This document shows, in pieces, positions 20,300 to 28,698 of a stretch of 64,000 nt of DNA. Both the position numbers and the translations under genes were made by a program. The number at the start of each line of letters is the position of its first letter. Positions within the stretch are counted from its first letter, which is position 1. The stretch lies in assembly GCA_021162365.1 (NCBI GenBank), contig JAGGYW010000020.1:73154-137153 (forward strand), in the 5' to 3' direction. Source of the DNA: Nanobdellota archaeon (GTDB lineage: Archaea > Nanobdellota > Nanobdellia > CSSed11-243R1). Below the pieces are notes generated by a model, which saw nothing but the letters and a program-made list of their open reading frames with translations, made no database searches and was not told the DNA's origin.

Positions 20300-22918
20300 A
20301 TGGAACAAATAAGTTCGAAGAAATGGAAAGTGTTGTTTTTGATTTTGGTAGTGTTAGGGTTATTCCTTACCATTAATTCTACCAAAGCAATAGCAAGTCT
20401 AGGTTGTGGAACTCCCGGTAGTTCATGTACACTTACACTTACATGCTCTCCTCCTTATTGCGTTGGGGACGTGTTGTATACCCCAACTTCATCATCTGTT
20501 ACTTGTACGGGTATCTGCCAAGAGACTGGCCTTTGCCAGTTAACAGGTGGGTGCGATTGTAGTTACACTACTACTACCTGTTCAAATGGGTGTTCAAATG
20601 GGGCATGTAATTCCGCTGGCTCAACACCATCTACAATGGTTGTTGCAGATGTGGGCCCTGATAGAACCACTTGTGTGGGTAAGTTAGAAACATTTTATGG
20701 TGGTTACTCCTATTCCACAGATGAGAATAATCCAATTACTAGTTACAGTTGGAACTTCGGAGATGGTTATACTTCAACAGGAGTTGTTGCAAATCACAAA
20801 TACACTTCTCCAGGAGATTACACTTTAAGATTAACAGTTTCAAATGGGGTTTCAACAGATGCAGATACTGCAAATGTTCATGTTATTGACGAGCCAGACG
20901 AATGCAATGCATGCAACGCACAATTATCAGTATTGAAGAATGTTGCATGTGTAAATGATACCATCGCTATTTCAATAAATGGAATCGAAGATTGCGAAGA
21001 TGGGCGAAAAGTAACTTTTATCTTAGATGGACCAAAGTTGGTTGACTTGTGTCAGGTCGAATTAATGAATGGATATGCTGCGTGTGTTGCCAAATTACCA
21101 GACACGCCTGGAAAGTATAATATCTATGCCTATTTAGATGATACAGAGTTGCCGGTAGTTTCTACAATCAAAATTAATAACATTCCATCTACATATACTC
21201 AGCTTTATGGTCCAAATGGGGAACCACTAGAAGCCCCAGAATGCACAGACAAGAATCCATTAAGGATGTGGGAGGATGTTAAGTTAGTTTCTTTACCTTT
21301 GCACTTTTCATTTGGACAGATGGCAGTTAATAGGTGGCTGTTTCCATCTTCATCTATCAGCTGTGGGAGAGACACATATAGATTCTTCACATACGGCGTA
21401 AATTGCTATGGTGGGACCGCACCAAATGGACCAGATTGCAACTGTTCTAATTGTGAAGACGCAGATTACTACTGTGAGGCATCAAATACAAATAATGCAA
21501 ACTTGGTAAGATGGCTTTGGCAAAACAACCCACCTTCCGATTACAAATATTATGCTTGTGATTCATCTGGGAATATTTTGGAGAATACATGTTACCACCA
21601 TCAGCTAGACTATTCAAGAGAGTGTAGTGATACATTTTGTGAGTATGATACACATGAAGTTACTAGGACAACTTATTCTTGGAAGTATTCGTATGATATT
21701 GTGAATTATGTTTCAAGTGATTTTGAATTCATTCCAATGTTTATGGGTTACAATCAATCTCCAGTTGGAGGGGACACAGACAAATTTACTGGAAGTTGTA
21801 CAGGTGATAACAACTGCTATACTGAAGTACCTATTTGTGGAGATGGTGTTTGCGATACTCAGCTTGGCGAGAGGTGCTGGAATTGCCCATCTGATTGTAA
21901 TGCAAGCGCGGATGGACAACGCCCTGACTTCACAGGGCATTGTAGCTGGGGGAAGGAATATTGCTCTAGGTGTCCTACTACTGACCCAACATTCTCAGAC
22001 CCGCGTGGTTGTGTAATTGAATTTAAAGAATGGGGAGATGAAGCAAGCTGTGATTTGATGTGTAATCCTTTTGAGGGACTTACAGGTACAGATGAACAAT
22101 ATGGTATTGGAGATACAATTCGCGAGAAGTTAGATCCGTCCTACCTTGAAAACTTCAGGTGCTGTAAAGGAAATGAAACTTGGAATGCGGAAAGAGGAAG
22201 ATGTGAAGTGAAAAGAGGAATAGTTGTGGACAGAGTGGATTTAGAGTTTAAGAGAGTAAGTTCTGATTGGTGTTGTGGTCAATTGTTTATGGGTAAAAAT
22301 AACTTTGGAGCCGTAAATGTGACATTACATATTCACAATGCGGGAGATGTTGCTGAAACAGTTACTGTTAAAGCAAATCTTGGAGTTGGACTTGGTTCGA
22401 GATTTACTTTGTTTGACATTGTTTTGCCAGAAGTCAAGCTCATCAATCTTGCTTTAGGTGGAAAGTTGGAAGGATATGGGGAAGAACAGACTAGAACAGT
22501 TACAATAGGTGCGCACAACGATGGTGAAGTATCATTCATTTGGAAATGTGTTGTCACGGATAAGGGGGATTGTTACACAGTATATGATTTTGGTGAACAT
22601 GGAGAAACACCATTTTTGATGTATACTATAACAGTTGATGATCCTCAAAAGCAGCTATATGGCGATGAGGCGGATATCAATGGGTATTACACACCAATAG
22701 ATATTTGTACTACTAATTCAGGGGAGCTACATACAAATCCCTGCGAGTTTGACAAAGGAACCACATTACAGCCATCAGGAGACAATTTCAATATATTGTG
22801 TGGTGGGAGTTGGAGTGATGTTAGCAACTGTGCAGCATCACCTAATCCCCTATCTGGATTTGTAGCAGATTGTAATCCTTTCGATAATTGTGGTTGTAGC
22901 ATAATTAACTGGTGCTAA
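20300..22918 (+). CDS. Secreted Cys-rich protein with PKD-like domain
   Basis: Signal peptide; SYSWNFGDGYTSTGVVANHKYTSPGDYTLRLTVSNG is PKD-like (track start 20291 is TTG). Confidence 0.7.
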   Translation: MEQISSKKWKVLFLILVVLGLFLTINSTKAIASLGCGTPGSSCTLTLTCSPPYCVGDVLYTPTSSSVTCTGICQETGLCQLTGGCDCSYTTTTCSNGCSNGACNSAGSTPSTMVVADVGPDRTTCVGKLETFYGGYSYSTDENNPITSYSWNFGDGYTSTGVVANHKYTSPGDYTLRLTVSNGVSTDADTANVHVIDEPDECNACNAQLSVLKNVACVNDTIAISINGIEDCEDGRKVTFILDGPKLVDLCQVELMNGYAACVAKLPDTPGKYNIYAYLDDTELPVVSTIKINNIPSTYTQLYGPNGEPLEAPECTDKNPLRMWEDVKLVSLPLHFSFGQMAVNRWLFPSSSISCGRDTYRFFTYGVNCYGGTAPNGPDCNCSNCEDADYYCEASNTNNANLVRWLWQNNPPSDYKYYACDSSGNILENTCYHHQLDYSRECSDTFCEYDTHEVTRTTYSWKYSYDIVNYVSSDFEFIPMFMGYNQSPVGGDTDKFTGSCTGDNNCYTEVPICGDGVCDTQLGERCWNCPSDCNASADGQRPDFTGHCSWGKEYCSRCPTTDPTFSDPRGCVIEFKEWGDEASCDLMCNPFEGLTGTDEQYGIGDTIREKLDPSYLENFRCCKGNETWNAERGRCEVKRGIVVDRVDLEFKRVSSDWCCGQLFMGKNNFGAVNVTLHIHNAGDVAETVTVKANLGVGLGSRFTLFDIVLPEVKLINLALGGKLEGYGEEQTRTVTIGAHNDGEVSFIWKCVVTDKGDCYTVYDFGEHGETPFLMYTITVDDPQKQLYGDEADINGYYTPIDICTTNSGELHTNPCEFDKGTTLQPSGDNFNILCGGSWSDVSNCAASPNPLSGFVADCNPFDNCGCSIINWC

Positions 22919-22985
22919 TAACAACCTTTTTAAAACCTTATTTTTTTGCATTTTTAGCAACAACTTAGCAAAAGGAGGACTTTTT

Positions 22986-23222
22986 ATGGAAACTATTTTA
23001 GTTGGCGAAAAAGAAACAAAAGATTATTTAGAGGAAGCAAAAAAAGTTTTTGAAAATGCAAACGAAGTTTTAATAAGAGGAGTTGGTAGAGACACAGTTA
23101 AAGCAGTTGATGTTGCGGAATTGTTGAAAGCAGATGGGTTTAAAGTGAGCAACATATCTATTAACACAGAAGAAAAAGACGGCAAGAGAGTTTCTTTCAT
23201 AGAGATTACACTGTCGAAGTAG
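22986..23222 (+). CDS. albA: DNA/RNA-binding protein Alba
   Basis: Alba-like size and motifs: VLIRGVGRDTVKAVDVAELL, FIEITLSK. Confidence 0.8.
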   Translation: METILVGEKETKDYLEEAKKVFENANEVLIRGVGRDTVKAVDVAELLKADGFKVSNISINTEEKDGKRVSFIEITLSK

Positions 23223-23230
23223 GTGATAAC

Positions 23231-23884
23231 TTGACTATTAAAGAAGGAGATTTTGTAAATGTTGATTATACTGGGAAGGTAGACGGAAAAGTTTTTGACA
23301 CAACTAGTGAAGAAATTGCAAAAAAAGAGGGTATCTATAGTAAAAACACAAAATATGGTTCAATAACCATCGTCGTTGGCGCAGGACATTTAATAAAAGG
23401 AATAGATGAAGCATTGGTTGGAAAAAATGTTGGGGATGAATTTACCATAATCGTGACTCCTGAAAAAGCATTTGGAAAAAAGAATCCAAAGCTTTTGAAG
23501 ATAATACCTCAAAAGATTTTCAAGGAGCAGAAGGTTGATGCATATCCAGGAATGACTGTTAGCGTAGATAATCTTTTAGGGACCGTTGTCTCCGTAAGCG
23601 CAGGCAGAGTTATTGTTGATTTTAATCACCCTCTTGCTGGCAAGGAATTAGAGTATAAAATAAAAATAAACAAACTTGTTGAAGATAAAAAGGAGCAAGT
23701 AGCTGCGATAGTTGAGTTATATGGGAATGTATCTGATTGCGAGATTGAATTAAAAGAAAATGAAGTTTCTATAAAGTGTAACAAGGAATTGCCTGAAAAT
23801 GCAAAAACTGCCATTCAAAACGATATCAAAAAGTATATCAAACTTGAGCGCATAAATTTTGTTAAACCTGTTAAGAAAGAGTAA
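23231..23884 (+). CDS. FKBP-type peptidyl-prolyl isomerase (SlyD-like)
   Basis: GDFVNVDYTGKVDGKVFDTT...VGAGHLIKGIDEALVGKNVGDEFTI. Confidence 0.9.
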   Translation: MTIKEGDFVNVDYTGKVDGKVFDTTSEEIAKKEGIYSKNTKYGSITIVVGAGHLIKGIDEALVGKNVGDEFTIIVTPEKAFGKKNPKLLKIIPQKIFKEQKVDAYPGMTVSVDNLLGTVVSVSAGRVIVDFNHPLAGKELEYKIKINKLVEDKKEQVAAIVELYGNVSDCEIELKENEVSIKCNKELPENAKTAIQNDIKKYIKLERINFVKPVKKE

Positions 23885-23940
23885 AACTTTATTAATTATA
23901 AAGTGATAAATATATTAAAAAGCTAAAGGGGGATACTAAA

Positions 23941-25065
23941 ATGGCTCCGTCTTTTGATAGTAAAAAAGAAAGCGAGATGAGTTTTAAAGGACCACGTCCC
24001 GAATTGTCAAGAACAAGAGATGTGGATGCCGAGTTAGAAGAACTTCTTGCAAAAAAAGCTGCGGCAATTAAGGTAGTTGGAATTGGTGGCGCAGGAAATA
24101 ACACCTTAAGTAGAATGGCAGAAATAGGAATAAAAGGTGCCGAACTAATTGCACTTAATACTGATGCTAAAGATTTACTTTGCTGTGTTGCTGATAAAAA
24201 AATATTAATTGGTAAGGAAACATCTGGCGGCCTTGGTGCTGGTTCTAATCCTAAGGTTGGTGAGGAAGCAGCAAGAGAACAGGAGTCAGATATTAAAAAA
24301 GCCCTCAAAGGTGCAGACATGGTCTTTATCACTTGTGGTTTAGGTGGTGGAACAGGTACAGGCGCAGCTCCAGTTGTAGCTGAAATTGCAAAGAAGTTGG
24401 GAGCTCTTACTGTTGGTGTTGTTACAATACCTTTCACCATGGAGGGCAAGCGGAGGATGGAAAATGCAATTGAGGGGCTTGAGAGACTGCAAGCAAATAC
24501 AGACACTATAATAGTTATTCCAAACGATAAACTTCTTGAGATTGCACCTGACTTGCCACTTTATACTGCATTTAAAGTTGCGGACGAAATTCTTACAAAT
24601 GCAGTTAAGGGCATATCAGAATTAATAACAAAACCAGGATTAATTAACAGGGACTTTGCAGACATTAAAAACATAATGAAAGAGGGCGGAGTCGCAATGA
24701 TTGGTGTTGGAGAGTCTGATTCTGAAAACCGTGCAGTAGAATCCGTTGAAAAAGCAATTAACAACCCGCTTCTTGATGTAGATATTTCTGGTGCTAAGGG
24801 TGCATTAATTGTAGTGTCTGGTGGTCCAACTATGACTCTTGAGGAAGCAAAGAAGGTTATTGAGGTAATTTCAGGCAAATTGGATGAAGATGCAAAGATT
24901 AACTGGGGAGCCCAAATATCAAATGATTTGCATGACACAATTAGAACTTTGTTGATTATAACAGGTGTAAACTCTCCACAAATATTTGGAAAAGAAAGAA
25001 CATTAAAGTATAAAAAGCAAAAGGAAATTGAGAAAGAGTTAGGTATTTCGTTTGTAGAGGATTAA
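23941..25065 (+). CDS. ftsZ: Cell division protein FtsZ
   Basis: [35 protein letters not shown] tubulin signature. Confidence 0.97.
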   Translation: MAPSFDSKKESEMSFKGPRPELSRTRDVDAELEELLAKKAAAIKVVGIGGAGNNTLSRMAEIGIKGAELIALNTDAKDLLCCVADKKILIGKETSGGLGAGSNPKVGEEAAREQESDIKKALKGADMVFITCGLGGGTGTGAAPVVAEIAKKLGALTVGVVTIPFTMEGKRRMENAIEGLERLQANTDTIIVIPNDKLLEIAPDLPLYTAFKVADEILTNAVKGISELITKPGLINRDFADIKNIMKEGGVAMIGVGESDSENRAVESVEKAINNPLLDVDISGAKGALIVVSGGPTMTLEEAKKVIEVISGKLDEDAKINWGAQISNDLHDTIRTLLIITGVNSPQIFGKERTLKYKKQKEIEKELGISFVED

Positions 25066-25067
25066 GA

Positions 25068-25388
25068 ATGGAAGAAAACATTGAAACTCATAAAGAAGAA
25101 CAAACAACTATAAATGAAGCAGTTCAAAAACCAGTAGAAAAAAAACCAAGCATTACTGAAAAGTTTGGCAAAAAGATGCCTTCCTTTAAGTTTAAATTTA
25201 ATTTTGATTTAAAGATGCTGCCACAAAAGATAATGCATACTCTAAGAGAGTACAGGAGAGTAATACTGGTATCAAAGAAACCAGACATAGAAGAGCTTTC
25301 AAATATTTCAAAGGTTGCAGCAATAGGTATATTAATAATTGGTTTTTTGGGATTTATCATTCAATCAATATTTAATTTAATAAAGTGA
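25068..25388 (+). CDS. secE: Preprotein translocase subunit SecE
   Basis: C-terminal EYRRVILVSKKPDIEELSNISKVAAIGILIIGFLGF; adjacent to Spt5. Confidence 0.85.
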   Translation: MEENIETHKEEQTTINEAVQKPVEKKPSITEKFGKKMPSFKFKFNFDLKMLPQKIMHTLREYRRVILVSKKPDIEELSNISKVAAIGILIIGFLGFIIQSIFNLIK

Positions 25389-25849
25389 TGGAGATGGGAG
25401 AAATATTTGTTGTTAGGACAACAACCGGTAGGGAATCTCAGGTAATTGAAAAAGTAGCCGCAAGAGTAAAACAACAAGGATTACCTGTTTTTGCAATTCT
25501 AAAGCCGAGAGAGGTTAAAGGTTATTTTTTTGTTGAAGCCGAAGAGTTGGATGATGTTAACCGTGCTGTTTATGGAATCCAGCATGCGAAGGGAGTTCTT
25601 GGTACAGTTAAACTTGATGAAATTAAGAAATTCTTAATCCCAACAACAGAGTCAATTAAGATTCACGCAGGAGATATAGTTGAAATTGTTTCTGGCCCAT
25701 TTAAGGGGGAGAAGGCAAAAGTAAAGAGAATAACTAAAGTAAAAGAGGAAGTTGTTGTTGAACTACTTGAGGCAGCAGTTCCAATCCCAATTACTGTAAA
25801 ACTTGATTCAGTTAGGTTAATAAAAACAGAAGAAAAGAAGGAAGAATAA
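25388..25849 (+). CDS. spt5: Transcription elongation factor Spt5/NusG
   Basis: NGN domain plus KOW: HAGDIVEIVSGPFKGEKAKVKRI. Confidence 0.92.
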   Translation: MEMGEIFVVRTTTGRESQVIEKVAARVKQQGLPVFAILKPREVKGYFFVEAEELDDVNRAVYGIQHAKGVLGTVKLDEIKKFLIPTTESIKIHAGDIVEIVSGPFKGEKAKVKRITKVKEEVVVELLEAAVPIPITVKLDSVRLIKTEEKKEE

Positions 25850-25885
25850 TAACATTTATAAATACCTTAATAGAGGAGAGATATT

Positions 25886-26383
25886 ATGGCAAAAGAAAAG
25901 ATACAGGCACTTGTTGATGGGGGCAGAGCATCTGCAGGACCACCGTTAGGACCAAAATTGGGTCCATTAGGTGTTAATGTTGGACAGCTAATCGCAGACA
26001 TAAATAAAGCTACAAAGGATTTTGAAGGGATTAAGGTTCCTGTTGAGATAGTTATTGATACTGAAACAAAGACATGGGAAATCACAGTTGGTAGTCCACC
26101 AACTTCACAATTGCTTTTCAAAGAGTTAGGGCTCCAGAAGGGAAGTGGAAGTGCCTGGCGTGAGAATAAAGATAAACCAGCAGTTGCTGGTGATGCATCA
26201 AAAGAAGTTATAGTTAAGATTGCAAAATTAAAAATGGAAAGCATGGGAACAAAAAGCTTAAAGAATGCTGTTAAAAATGTGCTTGGCACTTGCTTATCTG
26301 CCGGCATCACAGTTGAAGGGAAAAACCCAAAAGAAGCCCAAAAAGAAGTTGATGCTGGCGCGTGGGACGACTTGCTTAAGTAA
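25886..26383 (+). CDS. rpl11: Ribosomal protein L11 (uL11)
   Basis: GGRASAGPPLGPKLGPLGVNVGQLIADIN. Confidence 0.96.
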   Translation: MAKEKIQALVDGGRASAGPPLGPKLGPLGVNVGQLIADINKATKDFEGIKVPVEIVIDTETKTWEITVGSPPTSQLLFKELGLQKGSGSAWRENKDKPAVAGDASKEVIVKIAKLKMESMGTKSLKNAVKNVLGTCLSAGITVEGKNPKEAQKEVDAGAWDDLLK

Positions 26384-26416
26384 ACTTTATAAATGCAAAA
26401 TTTTTGCCTAAATTAA

Positions 26417-26465
26417 GCGGTGAGTTCCACATCGCAATTACCACTTCGGTGGGAGATGGTGGAAG
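26417..26465 (+). promoter_or_regulatory. Candidate L1-binding autoregulatory leader hairpin upstream of rpl1
   Basis: TTCCACATC (26425-26433) pairs with GATGGTGGAA (26454-26463); inner CCAC-TTCG-GTGG hairpin; directly before rpl1. Confidence 0.5.
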
Positions 26466-26468
26466 AAT

Positions 26469-27119
26469 ATGGATAAAAAACAAGTTTTAGATGCGCTCTC
26501 AAAGTTGCGCAAGGAAGCAAAGAAAAGGAATTTCAGGCAATCAGTTGATTATTCTGTAGTTCTTAAAGAAGTTGACTTAAAGAATCCTGAGAATAGAATT
26601 GATGAGTTCCTCATCCTAAAACACCCAATTGGTAAAAAGGTGAAAGTTTGTGCTCTCGTTGACAAAGAGTTAGTTACCCAAGCGCGTGAAGTGTGCGATA
26701 AAGTAATCACAAAAGATGAGTTCTCAAATTGGGCTGGAAAGAAAAAGGAAATTAAGAAGCTTGCCAACGAGTTTGATTATTTCATAGCACAGGCAAATAT
26801 AATGACTGATATTGCTGCAACTTTTGGTAAGGTTTTCGGTCCAAAAGGTAAAATGCCAAACCCAAAATCAGGATGTATAGTCACTCCAAAAAGTGATTTA
26901 AAGGCACTTGTAGAAAGATTGCAAAGGATGGTTAGAATACAAGCAAAGAAACAGCCAGTTGTTTCCACAATGGTTGGTGTAGAAGATATGAAAGACGAGG
27001 ACTTGGCAGACAATATCCTTCAAGTTTATGATTTTGTTGTTAAGAAACTCCCAAGAGGAGAGCAACAAGTTAAGAAAACATATGTTAAATTCACTATGTC
27101 AAAGCCGGTGATGATATGA
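26469..27119 (+). CDS. rpl1: Ribosomal protein L1 (uL1)
   Basis: GKVFGPKGKMPNPKSGCIVTP. Confidence 0.95.
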   Translation: MDKKQVLDALSKLRKEAKKRNFRQSVDYSVVLKEVDLKNPENRIDEFLILKHPIGKKVKVCALVDKELVTQAREVCDKVITKDEFSNWAGKKKEIKKLANEFDYFIAQANIMTDIAATFGKVFGPKGKMPNPKSGCIVTPKSDLKALVERLQRMVRIQAKKQPVVSTMVGVEDMKDEDLADNILQVYDFVVKKLPRGEQQVKKTYVKFTMSKPVMI

Positions 27120-27988
27120 CAATTTTGACAAAAAAATTACCAGAATGGAAGGCAAAGAAAGTTGATGAAATTGCTAGCAAGATGAAGGGAAGCAAAACAA
27201 TAGGTATTGTTGACATTCATAGCTTGCCAGCAAGGGAGTTTCATAGCTTGAGAAGTAAGCTAAGGAACAACATGCACATAGAAGTTGTGAAGAAATCAAT
27301 TTTACAGTTTGCAATTGAAAAGGTTAAAAATGAGCTTAAGGATATAGAAAAGCTTGAGGAATACCTTAATGGGATGCCGGCGTTAATACTTTCTCAATTG
27401 GATCCATTTAAATTGTCAAAGATTTTTTCTGAGAATAAAGCACCTGCCTTTGCAAAGCCAGGACAAATTGCTCCAGAAGACATAGTTATTAAAGCAGGTC
27501 CAACACCTTTTGCTCCGGGACCTATGCTTTCTGAGTTAAAGTCAAAGGGATTAAAAGTAAAAATAGAAGCAGGGAAGATAACAATTCAAGAGGATGCTGT
27601 TGTAGTCAAAAAAGGAGAAGAGATTTCTGAAGATGTAGCTGACTTACTTATCAAATTAGGAATTAAACCAATGGAAATTGGTTTGGCATTTTCAGGTGCT
27701 TGGGAAGATGGATACGTCTTTAGTGGAGATGTGCTTTCATTTAATGCTGAGGAATATATTGCTGAACTTGAAAGGGCTGCAAATGAAGCATTCAGGCTTT
27801 CAATTGGATTACCATATCCAACTAGAGAAAACATTTCATTGCTAATCTCTAAGGCATACAATGAGGCAAAGACCCTTGCAAGGGAGAGAGATATATTTGT
27901 TGAAGAGCTTGCGGGCGAAATGCTTGCTAAGGCAGAAGCCCAGGCAAGTGAGTTAAGCAATTATGTTGAAGAACATAAAAAGGAATAA
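27116..27988 (+). CDS. rplP0: Ribosomal protein L10/P0 (uL10)
   Basis: WKAKKVDEIASKMKGSKTIGIVDIHSLPAREFHSLRSKLR; gene order. Confidence 0.93.
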   Translation: MTILTKKLPEWKAKKVDEIASKMKGSKTIGIVDIHSLPAREFHSLRSKLRNNMHIEVVKKSILQFAIEKVKNELKDIEKLEEYLNGMPALILSQLDPFKLSKIFSENKAPAFAKPGQIAPEDIVIKAGPTPFAPGPMLSELKSKGLKVKIEAGKITIQEDAVVVKKGEEISEDVADLLIKLGIKPMEIGLAFSGAWEDGYVFSGDVLSFNAEEYIAELERAANEAFRLSIGLPYPTRENISLLISKAYNEAKTLARERDIFVEELAGEMLAKAEAQASELSNYVEEHKKE

Positions 27989-28006
27989 TATTTGAGGTGA
28001 AAAAAG

Positions 28007-28312
28007 ATGGAGTTGATGTATGCAGCTTTATTGCTTCATAAAGCTGGTAAGGAAATTAATGAAGAAAACATGAAGAAAGTGCTTGAAGCAGCAGGCGTAG
28101 AAGCAGACATGGGCAGAATAAAGGCAGTTGTGACAGCTCTTGAGGGCGCAAACATAGAGGAAATCATAGAAAAGGCATCTGCAGTTGCAGTAGCACCAGT
28201 CGCGGCAGCACCAGCAGCAGGAGCTCCAGCTGAAGAGAAGAAGGAAGAAAAGAAAGAAGAGAAGAAGAGTGAGGAAGAAGCTGCAGCAGGTTTAGCAGGA
28301 TTGTTTGGCTAA
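28007..28312 (+). CDS. rpl12: Ribosomal protein L12/P1
   Basis: [32 protein letters not shown]; Ala-rich hinge; acidic tail; AGLFG C-terminus. Confidence 0.95.
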   Translation: MELMYAALLLHKAGKEINEENMKKVLEAAGVEADMGRIKAVVTALEGANIEEIIEKASAVAVAPVAAAPAAGAPAEEKKEEKKEEKKSEEEAAAGLAGLFG

Positions 28313-28324
28313 TCTTTTTTATTT

Positions 28325-28690
28325 TTAATTACATACGCCACTATTACATGATTTGCTGCAGCAGTCCGCACTTTCTTCACAATAGTCACCTGTATTTGCA
28401 CAGGGTAAACAAGTAGCTGTGTCGTCTAATGTTCTTTTTCTGCAGACAAACGGAGAGCAGCAATCCTCATCAGATATACATCCTTCTCCTTGTTTTTTAC
28501 ACGTTTTTATGGGTGGTGGTTCTGAGGAGGCAATATCGCTTGTGTTTTTGTTTATGTTAGAAGAGATATCCCAAAAATGTTTTGTGTCTTTTGTGCTGGC
28601 ATGGAATGTAGAATAAACATACATTAACACAACAGATATCACTACAACTGCAAGCACAATTATAACAAGTGATTTGACTGTGAGTCTCAT
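28325..28690 (-). CDS. Orphan pilin-like Cys-rich protein
   Basis: MRLTVKSLVIIVLAVVVISVVLMYVYSTF + CISDEDCCSPFVC / CEESADCCSKSC Cys motifs. Confidence 0.7.
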   Translation of the reverse strand: MRLTVKSLVIIVLAVVVISVVLMYVYSTFHASTKDTKHFWDISSNINKNTSDIASSEPPPIKTCKKQGEGCISDEDCCSPFVCRKRTLDDTATCLPCANTGDYCEESADCCSKSCNSGVCN

Positions 28691-28698
28691 AGAATTAA

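Noticed and set aside
22919-28312. Novelty in the Alba-FtsZ-SecE-Spt5-L11-L1-L10-L12 block
   Set aside because: Standard archaeal gene content and order; only the L1 leader merited a note.
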